From NCBI GenBank assembly GCA_037440405.1, contig JBBIUE010000001.1, positions 1 through 64,000 of the forward strand: a stretch of 64,000 bases of DNA, written 5' to 3'. The stretch is from JANMGV01 sp037440405 (lineage in GTDB: Bacteria; Planctomycetota; Planctomycetia; Pirellulales; Pirellulaceae). Under the pieces are notes generated by a model. The model was given only the letters and a program-made list of their open reading frames with translations, was not told where the DNA came from and ran no database searches. Shown piece by piece: positions 19,137 to 27,625 of the stretch. Both the position numbers and the translations under genes were made by a program. Every line of letters starts with the position of its first letter. The first letter of the stretch is position 1.

Positions 19137-19621
19137 GGGGCACTTTGGTTCGTTTACCGATGCCTGTTCCGTTTTCAATGGAGGACCGAAGCGAGCTGGA
19201 TCGAAAGAGCTTGCTTTCTTCGCCTCTGTTCTTTTTCAGGCAATGTTAAAAGCCAAAGATTATGCTGGATATACGTGGCCTGGTCAAGGATGCCCAAAGT
19301 TAGGCCTCATCAAAAACTCATGTCGCCGTGAATACTCGCGATTGATAAACTCTTTCAGGACGAGGTCTCGTTCAATTCAACGATTTCTCGACTCGTTTTG
19401 TCCGTTGTGACGTTTAAGGCAGGGAGCCGAATCGATATTCGTGGAGTTTATCGATGTGTCGACGAATCGGCGGGACAACGGCTACGCCTTGGTGAAATTC
19501 TCCGGTTTGGAAGCCTCAGTCAACGGTTTGGAAGCCTCAGTCAAGTCAGCGGGGAAAGCGAAGGAGTCTTCCAAATAGGACAAAATTGCACTTGGACATT
19601 CAATAGCTCAGTTCACGGAAG
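19137..19621. other. Divergent intergenic region with a 21-bp duplication
   Basis: About 485 bp between sucC and the acyltransferase gene. It contains a perfect tandem copy of a 21-bp unit at 19503-19523 and 19524-19544. A 75-codon plus-strand frame (19398-19625) crosses it, but it lacks a ribosome site and runs into the next gene, so I do not call it a gene. Nothing else is evident. Confidence 0.5.
19503..19544. repeat. Perfect 21-bp tandem duplication
   Basis: Two adjacent identical 21-bp units starting CGGTTTGGAAGCC and ending CAGTCAA. The copy boundaries are exact at 19523/19524. It sits about 80 bp upstream of the acyltransferase start. Confidence 0.9.
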
Positions 19622-20545
19622 ATGATCAGAAAGCTTCGCCACTTCGTCGTTTATTCCATCGCACGCTGTACCTTGGCATTCATTCAGTCGCTCAGCTTGG
19701 ATTGCTGCGAGCGAATGAGCGATCAAGTCGCCTGGCTCTTCACGTACGTGATTCCCATTCGGAAACAGATCACCGAAACGAATCTGAAGCGAACATTTCC
19801 CGAGATGAGCCAACGCGATCTCGATCAGTTGCGGTTTCGAATGTGGCGGCACCTTTCACTGATGATCTGCGAGATCGCTCATGCCATGAGAAAGCTTCGT
19901 CGTTCCAACTGGCACGATTATGTGCGCATCGTGGACCGTCGTCATCTGGTGTCCGTCATTTTAGATGATCGAACCAATATCCTCGTTTCTGGTCATTTTG
20001 GGAATTTCGAAATATCAGGGCGAGTCCTTGGGATCTTTGGAATTCCGGTGACCTCGATTGCGAGACCGTTGGATAACCCTTATGCCGAGCGATATCTCTC
20101 GACCATTCGATCCGAGCATGGCCAGACATTTTTGCCGAAAGATGGCAGTGCGGCAGAGATTCAAGCGTTTCTCAGCACGGGAGGCACGCTCGCTCTCTTG
20201 GCGGACCAACATGCTGGAGCGAAAGGATGCTGGGTGAGTTTTCTAGGGCGCCCGGCGGCATGCCACAAAGCGTTGGCTCTGTTTACGCTGAGTAGCGGCG
20301 CTCCAATGACCGTTGCCTACACGCGGAGATTGCATCGAATGATGCAGTTCGAGATCGGCGTTACAGGAATTGCCGACCCGAAATTTCCAGCGTCTCAACT
20401 CGCAAACGTCCAGTCGCTGACGCAATGGTACAATGATTGCTTGGAAGTTTTTGTTCGCAAAGATCCCGAACAATACTGGTGGCTGCACAATCGGTGGCGC
20501 GAGCCTCCCCCACGTTTATTGCGGCAGGCACAAAAAGCTGCTTGA
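19622..20545 (+). CDS. LpxL/HtrB-like lysophospholipid (lauroyl-type) acyltransferase
   Basis: A 307-residue inner-membrane acyltransferase of the LpxL/LpxM/HtrB family. The catalytic HX4E motif is HFGNFE near residue 125, following ILVSGH. Further family blocks are LLADQHAG and YWWLHNRWR near the C-terminus. The family adds secondary acyl chains to lipid A or related acceptors, consistent with the Gram-negative-type planctomycete envelope; the true acceptor is unknown. GGAAG lies just before ATG. The lipoate-ligase-like gene starts 12 bp after its stop, so both are probably one transcript. Confidence 0.88.
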   Translation: MIRKLRHFVVYSIARCTLAFIQSLSLDCCERMSDQVAWLFTYVIPIRKQITETNLKRTFPEMSQRDLDQLRFRMWRHLSLMICEIAHAMRKLRRSNWHDYVRIVDRRHLVSVILDDRTNILVSGHFGNFEISGRVLGIFGIPVTSIARPLDNPYAERYLSTIRSEHGQTFLPKDGSAAEIQAFLSTGGTLALLADQHAGAKGCWVSFLGRPAACHKALALFTLSSGAPMTVAYTRRLHRMMQFEIGVTGIADPKFPASQLANVQSLTQWYNDCLEVFVRKDPEQYWWLHNRWREPPPRLLRQAQKAA

Positions 20546-20557
20546 GTCATCTCGCTA

Positions 20558-21277
20558 ATGAAACTCACCACGGTCTCTTTCCATGATCCGATCGAGAACT
20601 TGGCGTTCGACGAAGCACTGCTGGAAGAAGCGGATCACGCCTCCGAACCGTTCGAGGTGCTTCGGTTTTGGGAGCAAGCAACTTACTGCGTTGTGCTGGG
20701 ACGGTCGTCCCAACGGGATGTCGAAGTCAATCTTGCCAATACTGTTCAGGACCTCGTGCCAATCTATCGTCGCGCGACTGGTGGAGCCAGCGTTGTGATC
20801 GGTCCCGGTTGCTTGCTCTTTTCACTGATCCTTTCACTTGACCGCCGTCCCGATTTACGCTTCGTCGATCAAGCCCATCGCTATGTCATGTCACGCATCC
20901 GGCAAACGGCGACTCGCTTCCATCCCGACGTGAGCGTCGACGGCATTTGCGACCTGGTCCTTCACGGTAGCAAAGTTTCCGGCAATGCTCTCAGGATCAA
21001 ACGCCGAGCATTGCTCTATCACGGCACGTTGCTTTACAACTTTGATTTGAGTCGGATCGAATCCTACCTGCGAATGCCCCCGAAGCAACCGTACTACCGA
21101 GAGGGACGGAAACACCGTGATTTTGTAGCCAATCTTTCGATCGATATCCTCGAATTTCAATCGCAATTCGCTCGCGATTGGGAAACGTGCGGCGATCTCG
21201 ACCCGTTGCCACAGGATCGATTTTACAAGCTTCTGAATTCCAGGTATCGCCTCGCTTCCTGGCACTCCGGGGAGTAA
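20558..21277 (+). CDS. Lipoate-protein ligase / octanoyltransferase-like protein (BPL/LplA fold)
   Basis: A 239-residue protein of the biotin/lipoate ligase fold. RRATGGASVVIGPG is the substrate-binding RRxxGGG/A region. The catalytic lysine lies in GSKVSGNALRIKR, followed by LYHGTLLYNFD. The LplA C-terminal accessory domain is absent, so it could be a lipoyl/octanoyl transferase (LipM- or LipL-like) or need a partner; the sequence does not settle which. Targets would be lipoyl domains of 2-oxoacid dehydrogenases. It follows the acyltransferase by 12 bp. Confidence 0.85.
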   Translation: MKLTTVSFHDPIENLAFDEALLEEADHASEPFEVLRFWEQATYCVVLGRSSQRDVEVNLANTVQDLVPIYRRATGGASVVIGPGCLLFSLILSLDRRPDLRFVDQAHRYVMSRIRQTATRFHPDVSVDGICDLVLHGSKVSGNALRIKRRALLYHGTLLYNFDLSRIESYLRMPPKQPYYREGRKHRDFVANLSIDILEFQSQFARDWETCGDLDPLPQDRFYKLLNSRYRLASWHSGE

Positions 21278-21449
21278 TGTCCGTTTGCGATCGACGTTGA
21301 TGCCCTCATTGGACACCGGCCCCCAACAAGCCAACCTTCTGATAACTGGATGTCGCTCCCAGTTCGGGTGCTCCCTGCCAGTTCGTTCTTGAGATTAGAC
21401 GTTGTCAGCGTGGGGAACGGAATGATTTCGTTAATTTTTTTGGCGTCTC

Positions 21450-21477
21450 TTGACTTTTACTACACCTGTCGTATAAA
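21450..21477 (+). promoter_or_regulatory. Sigma70-type promoter of the blaI-M56 operon
   Basis: TTGACT at 21450-21455 and TATAAA at 21472-21477 with a 16-bp spacer, about 120 bp before the BlaI-type repressor start. Two repressor-like palindromes overlap it. Confidence 0.75.
21458..21473. promoter_or_regulatory. BlaI-type operator 1, inside the promoter spacer
   Basis: TACTACACCTGTCGTA fits the TACTAC-N4-GTAGTA pattern with one mismatch (GTCGTA). It lies between the -35 and -10 boxes, so bound repressor would block polymerase. TACTACA/TGTAGTA-like dyads are what BlaI/MecI repressors recognise in described systems. Confidence 0.75.
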
Positions 21478-21478
21478 C

Positions 21479-21494
21479 TACTACGATCGTAGTA
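21479..21494. promoter_or_regulatory. BlaI-type operator 2, at the transcription start
   Basis: TACTACGATCGTAGTA is a perfect 16-bp palindrome starting one base after the -10 box. Its centre is 21 bp, two helical turns, from the centre of operator 1, placing both on the same DNA face. Confidence 0.85.
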
Positions 21495-21600
21495 AAAGGA
21501 AGTTTGCGGCGCGGATCGTGCCGCAGCTTTTGCACTTCCAACACTCAACCTGTCTCAACTTCTAGTACGAGTATCTCGGAGGCAATGAAGTAGGCCAGTC

Positions 21601-21987
21601 ATGAACCGAAAACAAGTAAAGCTTTCTCCAGGCGAGATGGAGATCATGAGCGTTCTCTGGCAGCAGGGGGACCTGACGCTGTCGGAGTTCCACCGAGCGA
21701 TTGGAAGACCGATCGGTTATACAACCATTCAAACGCGGTTGAACCGGCTTGCAGAAAAGGGGTTGGTGACGCGAACGGACGAACGGCCTTGCAGATATCG
21801 CGCTGTTGTCCAAGCGGAGGCGGTCAGTGCAAATCACCTGCAGGATTTGGTTCACCGGGTTGCCGGCGGCAACATCATTCCCCTGGTAGCTCAATTGGTT
21901 GGTGACCGCAATTTGAGCCGAGAGGAAATTGCTGAATTGAAAAAGATTGTCCTTGATGCAGAACGTCGAACAAAGGTGTCCCCATGA
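21601..21987 (+). CDS. BlaI/MecI/CopY-family transcriptional repressor
   Basis: A 128-residue winged-helix repressor. The N-terminal domain (residues ~8-80) shows the family pattern GEMEIMSVLWQQGDLTLSEF, recognition region YTTIQTRLNRLAEKGLV and the wing R..ERPCRYRAVV. The C-terminal helices are for dimerisation. In known systems a membrane metalloprotease of the next gene's type signals its inactivation and derepresses the operon. Here the start overlaps by ATGA with that protease gene, and two matching operators lie upstream, so autoregulation is likely. No beta-lactamase gene is nearby. Confidence 0.94.
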   Translation: MNRKQVKLSPGEMEIMSVLWQQGDLTLSEFHRAIGRPIGYTTIQTRLNRLAEKGLVTRTDERPCRYRAVVQAEAVSANHLQDLVHRVAGGNIIPLVAQLVGDRNLSREEIAELKKIVLDAERRTKVSP

Positions 21988-24848
21988 TGTCAACAGTAAC
22001 TTCGCTCAGTTTGATTGCTTTGCAAAATGCTCTCTTCGTTGCCGTTGCGACGTTTGCAGTCGTCGCGGTGATTCGAGCTTTCCGGCTTCGATCGACCGCG
22101 CTTCATCAATGGCTGTGGATGATCGCACTTCTCCCTGGAGCGTGCCTGATCGATTTCGCGATCCGTCTGCCGATTTCGCTGCCGACTCCGTTGACCTCGA
22201 AGATGGACTTAGCCCGGTCGGTTTCTCTTCAGTTGATTCAGGGGCCAAGCTCCCGTTCGTCGATGTCTGAGCGAAACTCGCGTACAGGTAGTCATCGGGG
22301 ATCGTTCGAACGCAAGCATCAGGAGGGAAGCAACAACGCTCGTTCATCCTCCTTCGCGCAGTCCGGGTCGATTTCGACGGAACGTCCCGTTGAGGGAATC
22401 GAACCAGGTCAAATTTCTCCTGAGCAAAAATACCAGCTGGTGATGCAATCAGCTCCTTTCCGGACAACCCCTAAGCCCGAGAATAACAATGATTTCTACG
22501 AAGCCATCGGTACGGCTTTACCGGCTGAAACAAGTGGCGCCCATTCGTCAGGAGGCGGATTCTTGAGTGGGGCGCCAGGTCACTTCGAACAAGGCAGCCA
22601 CTCGAGGGTGGTCTCGGTGATGGGTCAAGATGATCGAGCAAAGTCGTTATGGTCCGCTGTACCGCCGATAAGTTTTCGCACGCTGTTCGGCTGTCTTTGG
22701 GTGGTTGGCGTTGTCGTGCTGGCCATGCGATGGGGACTGCAATGGGTGCTGCTGCAAATCGAACTGAGAGAGGCCTCCAGCGCTCCAGGCGAATGGCAAC
22801 GGGAATGGCGAAGAGTCTTAGCGGAGCGGCGATTGGATCGACCAATTCGATTACTGCGTCACTCCAATCTGGGGCCTTTTTTGACGGTGACGCCGCTCGG
22901 TGCGGTCGTCGTCGTGCCTGACGATTACTGGGAAGAGTTAACCGAGAGCGAGCGGAAAGCTGTTTTGAGGCACGAGCTTCGTCATTATGAGCGCGGTGAT
23001 CTTTGGCTCTCCGTGGTAGCCGACTTGTTGCTCATTCCTCAATGGTTCAATCCTCTCGCCTGGCATGCGCGGCGTCGATTGGATGAGTGCATCGAGCTGA
23101 ACTGCGATGAACAATCACTGAAGCGAGAGGAAGAGCGGGCCGCATTTGCCAAAGCGTTGCTCAAACTGGTGGAGTTTCCGAGTTTTCGTTGGTCGGGGGT
23201 TAAGGCTGCCAAGAATTCCTCGATTGGTCTTCGCATTCGAAAACTGTTATTACCGTCCGCTAAACGAGATTCGACTTGGCTCCAACTGGTCGCGGTCACA
23301 TGCACTGTCATGGTAGCATCGCTGGTGCTGATTCGTTTTGAAGCCGCAGCGAGTTCGACGTTATCGCCGTCTGCTGACGAGCTTGCGGACGCTGGCGAAG
23401 TGAGTTCAGAGGCTTTGTTGGAAACGGCTGCTGCGACCGATGGAGAGTCCGATCTCGACAGCTTCGTCACACGCTTGGACTTGAAGAACGATTCAACGGG
23501 AAAACTGAAAGACTTGGCAGCTGCTTTACAAAAAGAGTCGGGTAAGCTTGCCCTTCGAGAGCGAGCGACGAGTTTCGAAGAGCAACTGCGGCAGCAAGCC
23601 GAATCGGAACCGATACCCAGAATACTGCGCAATTACTTTGATCAGAAAGATGGGCGTTTCGTACTGAAGGCGAATCAGCAATCGCACGTCGAACAGTTTG
23701 CGAAAGAATGCCAGGAGTTCGAGTCAGATACTGCCAGTATCGATGGATTACTCAAGTCGATCGCGAATCGCTTGGAAGGTTCCGACGAAACAACGCAATT
23801 GGTCAAACGATTCCTCATGGATCCCATCGCAGCCACGGTCCTCTATAGTGACTGGGTGCGAGCGGAAGTACGGCCTGACTACAAAGCCGTGATCGAGCAA
23901 CTGTCCGATTATTTCGTGGTGAATCGCGAAGGACAACTGATTCCTCGCCCCGGATCCGATGGAGATAGTCGGGAAATTCTCCGGCAGCTCGAGCGGGTTC
24001 ATCAATTGTCCGCGCGATTTCAGCGGGATCTCGCCGAGTGGGCTTCCGACTTGTCGCAGAAACATCCTCTCTCCGCGAAGATTCGTGAGGCGATGAATCA
24101 TCCGTCGTTCGCTATCTATCAAGCACTGGATCATGCCGAAGACGATTATGCCATGGATCAAGTGATCGAAGAATATTTCGAATACATCGAGTACATGTTT
24201 GAAGATCGAGCCGACGGCCTGGTTCCGAATGAGGATCGGGAAGCGGAGTGGAACGAGCGTTTGCAGGAGATTCAAACCATGAGAACGGTTGGAGGGCGGC
24301 TGAAACCCGTTTTGGCTCAAGTTGCCGCTAATTTGGAAGCGATCGACGACTTGGGTAAGCGATGGCAGAGAGTACTACCGACCGAACTTTTCAGCTCTTG
24401 GTTGGCGTCGGAAATGAACATCACTTCGAGTGATCCCAAGCAAAACGCGGAAGACTATTTGATGCAGTTCTTCAGTGAAACGGCAGAGGGTAAGCTTTCC
24501 ATCAATACCGACCGGAAAGACGAATTTGAAGGTCGCATTCGCGACTGGTTACGCGATGGGAGATCGCTTCGGAGGCGAGGCTCCGAGATCGTGGCCTTTG
24601 CGGACCAGTTAGCCGACCCCAAGCTGGCATCGGCGTACAAGTCACTTGCCGGCAAGAGCCTTCTGCTCCGTTTGATACGAAGCGAGCTGGCCCGCGAGTA
24701 CTTTGATGGGTTGGGAGCTTGGATTGAGGAGCACTTTGAGGAAACCGACGACGGCTATCTGCTCAAAGAAGGTCACGAGTGGGAAGTCGATAACTTCCTG
24801 ACGCGGGTTGCCGACATCGAAAAGGAGACCGAGAGCAATGATTTCTAG
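21984..24848 (+). CDS. M56-family (BlaR1/MecR1-like) membrane metalloprotease with repeated C-terminal domain
   Basis: A 954-residue membrane sensor-protease. Transmembrane helices are seen near residues 5-30, 38-60, ~232-255 and ~430-450. The zinc motif HELRH (His330, Glu331, His334) lies in VLRHELRHYERGD, with a downstream LDECIELNCDEQ segment that probably gives the third ligand. A Ser/Arg-rich, poorly ordered insert fills residues ~75-225. After the last helix comes a ~500-residue region without a penicillin-binding domain. From ~547 it shows about 4.5 copies of a ~90-residue unit beginning near 547, 636, 727, 822 and 912, each with an aromatic pair, a (D/E)G turn and a following helix. 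The ligand is unknown. The start overlaps the repressor stop, and the end overlaps the next start by 11 bases. Confidence 0.9.
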   Translation: MMSTVTSLSLIALQNALFVAVATFAVVAVIRAFRLRSTALHQWLWMIALLPGACLIDFAIRLPISLPTPLTSKMDLARSVSLQLIQGPSSRSSMSERNSRTGSHRGSFERKHQEGSNNARSSSFAQSGSISTERPVEGIEPGQISPEQKYQLVMQSAPFRTTPKPENNNDFYEAIGTALPAETSGAHSSGGGFLSGAPGHFEQGSHSRVVSVMGQDDRAKSLWSAVPPISFRTLFGCLWVVGVVVLAMRWGLQWVLLQIELREASSAPGEWQREWRRVLAERRLDRPIRLLRHSNLGPFLTVTPLGAVVVVPDDYWEELTESERKAVLRHELRHYERGDLWLSVVADLLLIPQWFNPLAWHARRRLDECIELNCDEQSLKREEERAAFAKALLKLVEFPSFRWSGVKAAKNSSIGLRIRKLLLPSAKRDSTWLQLVAVTCTVMVASLVLIRFEAAASSTLSPSADELADAGEVSSEALLETAAATDGESDLDSFVTRLDLKNDSTGKLKDLAAALQKESGKLALRERATSFEEQLRQQAESEPIPRILRNYFDQKDGRFVLKANQQSHVEQFAKECQEFESDTASIDGLLKSIANRLEGSDETTQLVKRFLMDPIAATVLYSDWVRAEVRPDYKAVIEQLSDYFVVNREGQLIPRPGSDGDSREILRQLERVHQLSARFQRDLAEWASDLSQKHPLSAKIREAMNHPSFAIYQALDHAEDDYAMDQVIEEYFEYIEYMFEDRADGLVPNEDREAEWNERLQEIQTMRTVGGRLKPVLAQVAANLEAIDDLGKRWQRVLPTELFSSWLASEMNITSSDPKQNAEDYLMQFFSETAEGKLSINTDRKDEFEGRIRDWLRDGRSLRRRGSEIVAFADQLADPKLASAYKSLAGKSLLLRLIRSELAREYFDGLGAWIEEHFEETDDGYLLKEGHEWEVDNFLTRVADIEKETESNDF

Positions 24849-26208
24849 GATTTCTATTCTCGGCCTTTCACTGATGGCGGCCTGGGTGGGATGTGCACTC
24901 CTCCACGCCTCGGAGATCGCTGAACGGATCGATGCGATCTTATCGCGTGAATACGAACAGCGGGGAATCGAGCCGAGCCCCCTTTGTTCCGACGAAGTAT
25001 TTCTGCGTCGCGCAACCATCGATTTGGCGGGAAGGATTCCCACGCTCAATGAGATTGAACAGTTCCGGCGCGATCCCAACCGTGCGGAAAAGATTCAAGA
25101 ATTGGTTAAATCCAACCAGTTCGCCTCAACTTTCGCGGATAGTTGGACATCGGTCTTTTTGGGACCAACCCGAGAATATGGAATCGATCGTGAAGCATTT
25201 CGAGTCTGGATTTACCAATGCCTTCGCGAGAACATGCCCTATAACGAGATTGCCAAGTTGATGATCGCTGGTAGAGGCCAAGCATCGCTGGATGGTAACG
25301 TTAATTTCTTGGTCCGCTATCAAGACGAACCGGCGGTTCGCGTCTCTCGTTTGTTTCTTGGAGTCCGGTTGGATTGCGCTCGCTGTCACGATCATCCGTT
25401 CGACCGATGGACGCAGGAGCATTTCGAGCAGATTTCGAAATTCTATCGGGGACTTCGGGTGCGCGACCTGTTAGGGGAAGATCGAGAAGTTTTTGATGAC
25501 CTAGCGGAGACGCGCCGAGTCCATCCATCCGAGCTGCCCGTGTTTTTTACCGGTGCCAAGCCGCGCACAGCGATTTGGCGCGATGAGTTCGCCTATTTTA
25601 CGACTCGCAGCAGACCGTTTGCGCGAGTCTTTGTGAATCGGTTGTGGCACCAGCTTGTCGGTCGAGGCATCGTCGACCCACCGGATGATTTCCACTCGGA
25701 GAATCAGCCGAGCAGCCGAGAACTGCTCGAGTTTCTAACCGATGCTGCAATCGATGCGAAATTCGATATCCGCAAGATGGTTGTCGCGATCTGTGGTTCC
25801 AAGGCTTATCAACGTTCATCGGTGAGCCATCCGGTTTCCCTGGATGCTGTTCGCTTGTTTGCTGTAGGTACCCGAAAACCGTTGACCCCAGAGCAATCGA
25901 TCGACTCCTACGCAGTCGCGTTGGGAGTCCCTGTGGATCGGCAGTATCGACAGGCTTTTTTGCGGCAAGTTACCGAATCGGATAGCTCCGATGCTTCCGG
26001 AAGTTGGCAGTACAACGAGACCGTGCAAGCGTTGATGAATCGAATTACCACGCCACTGATCGTGACGAAAGGTTCGCTGGACGAGGTTTTTCTGCGGGCG
26101 CTAACTCGGTTGCCAACGGAGCAAGAGCGTACGATCTGCAAAGGTAAGCCTTTGGAGGATATCGCCTTTGCCTTGGTGCATTCCAATGAATTCTTTTTTC
26201 GACCTTGA
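24838..26208 (+). CDS. Secreted DUF1549/DUF1553 protein, short form
   Basis: About 456 residues with a hydrophobic signal at the N-terminus. DUF1549 follows: DEVFLRRATIDLAGRIPT and, near residue 180, LDCARCHDHPFDRW, whose CxxCH is the c-type haem-like signature of this family. DUF1553 follows: FARVFVNRLWHQLVGRGIVDPPDDF, then LTPEQSIDSYAVALG. Typical members are far longer, so this is a compact version. Function in planctomycetes is unknown; surface attachment or polysaccharide metabolism has been suggested. ATG at 24838 with GGAG upstream overlaps the protease gene by 11 bases, placing it in the same operon. Confidence 0.9.
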   Translation: MISRISILGLSLMAAWVGCALLHASEIAERIDAILSREYEQRGIEPSPLCSDEVFLRRATIDLAGRIPTLNEIEQFRRDPNRAEKIQELVKSNQFASTFADSWTSVFLGPTREYGIDREAFRVWIYQCLRENMPYNEIAKLMIAGRGQASLDGNVNFLVRYQDEPAVRVSRLFLGVRLDCARCHDHPFDRWTQEHFEQISKFYRGLRVRDLLGEDREVFDDLAETRRVHPSELPVFFTGAKPRTAIWRDEFAYFTTRSRPFARVFVNRLWHQLVGRGIVDPPDDFHSENQPSSRELLEFLTDAAIDAKFDIRKMVVAICGSKAYQRSSVSHPVSLDAVRLFAVGTRKPLTPEQSIDSYAVALGVPVDRQYRQAFLRQVTESDSSDASGSWQYNETVQALMNRITTPLIVTKGSLDEVFLRALTRLPTEQERTICKGKPLEDIAFALVHSNEFFFRP

Positions 26209-26220
26209 GGAGATGGGACC

Positions 26221-27438
26221 ATGCATGTTTGTCGAAGGCAGATTTTAGGCGCAGGTTTTGGTGGCTTGTTCGCGCTGGCGTGGCGTCGGAAGTTAGATGC
26301 ATTTTTTTCCATTGGGAAGTCGCATTCGAAACGATGTATCGTCCTTTGGATGTCGGGCGGTCCCAGTCAGTTGGAAACCTTTGACCCGAAACCCGGAACG
26401 CGCAATGGAGGCGAATGCCGTGCCATTCCGACCGCCGTCCCCGGAACGCATATCGCGGAAACGCTTCCCGAGGTTGCACGCCACTTGGACAAGCTGTCGA
26501 TTATCCGAAACTTGACTTCCAAAGAAGGTGATCATGACCGCGGGCATTATTACCTCCACACGGGCTTTACTCCGGTTCCTTCCTTCCCGCGACCGACCCT
26601 CGGCTCCGTGGTATCGAAGCATGTGGAGGACAGCGATATCCCTCGGTTTGTGACTCTCGGAGGTAGCTCGATCGGACCGGCGTTTATGGGCCCCGATCAC
26701 GCGCCGTTTGCCATTAGCGATCCCGAGCAAGCACGCTTTTTGCTGGAAGAAGTTCGTCGCCGCCGAAATCGGCTTGCGCTCCTCAACCAGCTTGGCGATG
26801 TTTCCCCTGTCAAATCGGAGACGGCCATGGTTGCTCGGCGGAATGCTATGTTTCAACGCATCGAACGACTCGTGGGAACCCGTTTCGTGGATGCGCTCGA
26901 CATCGAACGAGAATCCGATTCGGTTCGCCAAAAGTACGGCGAAGACGACTTCGGACGTAGGTGCTTGCTGGCCAGGCGATTGATTGAGTCGGGGGTGCAC
27001 TTTGTCGAGGTCGAGCTGGGAGGCTGGGATACGCACGCTGACAATTTCCGCTCAGTGAAAGAACTGTGCGGACCGTTGGATCGCGCGTGGTCGGCTCTCA
27101 TGGAAGACCTGTCGAGTTCAGGGCTTCTCGAAGAAACCATGGTTGTTTGGATGGGGGAATTTGGAAGGACTCCCAACATCAATGGACAGAATGGACGGGA
27201 TCATTTCCCAGACGTAACTCCGGTTGTTGTGGGAGGAGGTGGCATTCAGGGCGGGCGCGTCATCGGCCAAACCTCCGCCGATGGTTCGAGCATCGAAGGG
27301 CCCAGCTACCGAGTCGCTGATTTGTTCGCAACGCTGCTGCACCCGTTCGGCGTGTCACCGGATGCCGAATTCCGCACGGACTTCGACAGTCCCACCTCGG
27401 CCACAGACGATGGCAAGGTGATCAAAGACTTGCTGTGA
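26221..27438 (+). CDS. DUF1501 (sulfatase-fold-like) exported protein
   Basis: A 405-residue protein with a twin-arginine-like leader (CRRQILGAGFGGLFALA). Family landmarks are LWMSGGPSQLETFDPKPGT near residue 45, VELGGWDTHADNF and WMGEFGRTPNINGQNGRDHF, giving the alkaline-phosphatase/sulfatase-type fold of DUF1501 proteins. The GRDHF and GGWDTH residues probably bind metal; this is inference from the fold. DUF1501 genes normally accompany DUF1549/1553 genes, as here, 12 bp downstream. It is the last gene of the BlaI-controlled unit. The function is not established. Confidence 0.92.
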   Translation: MHVCRRQILGAGFGGLFALAWRRKLDAFFSIGKSHSKRCIVLWMSGGPSQLETFDPKPGTRNGGECRAIPTAVPGTHIAETLPEVARHLDKLSIIRNLTSKEGDHDRGHYYLHTGFTPVPSFPRPTLGSVVSKHVEDSDIPRFVTLGGSSIGPAFMGPDHAPFAISDPEQARFLLEEVRRRRNRLALLNQLGDVSPVKSETAMVARRNAMFQRIERLVGTRFVDALDIERESDSVRQKYGEDDFGRRCLLARRLIESGVHFVEVELGGWDTHADNFRSVKELCGPLDRAWSALMEDLSSSGLLEETMVVWMGEFGRTPNINGQNGRDHFPDVTPVVVGGGGIQGGRVIGQTSADGSSIEGPSYRVADLFATLLHPFGVSPDAEFRTDFDSPTSATDDGKVIKDLL

Positions 27439-27625
27439 CCGATGGTGCCTCACCAGAGAATTGATACTCGAATTCGCTTACTGGCGTCGGTGATCGCCGC
27501 CTTCTTTAAGTCGAACGGAAGAGCATCTTTGCCTGTGCAAATCGCAAGCGTCAACGGTCCCTTTGACTTTAAGCAATGTCGCAGTACCGTGACGAGAACG
27601 AGAATCAATACATGCATGCTCTGAC

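Noticed and set aside
19398..19625. 75-codon plus-strand frame before the acyltransferase
   Set aside because: No ribosome site, it overlaps the next start, and part of it is the 21-bp duplication.
26293..27036. Minus-strand 247-codon frame within the DUF1501 gene
   Set aside because: Antisense to a gene with clear family motifs.
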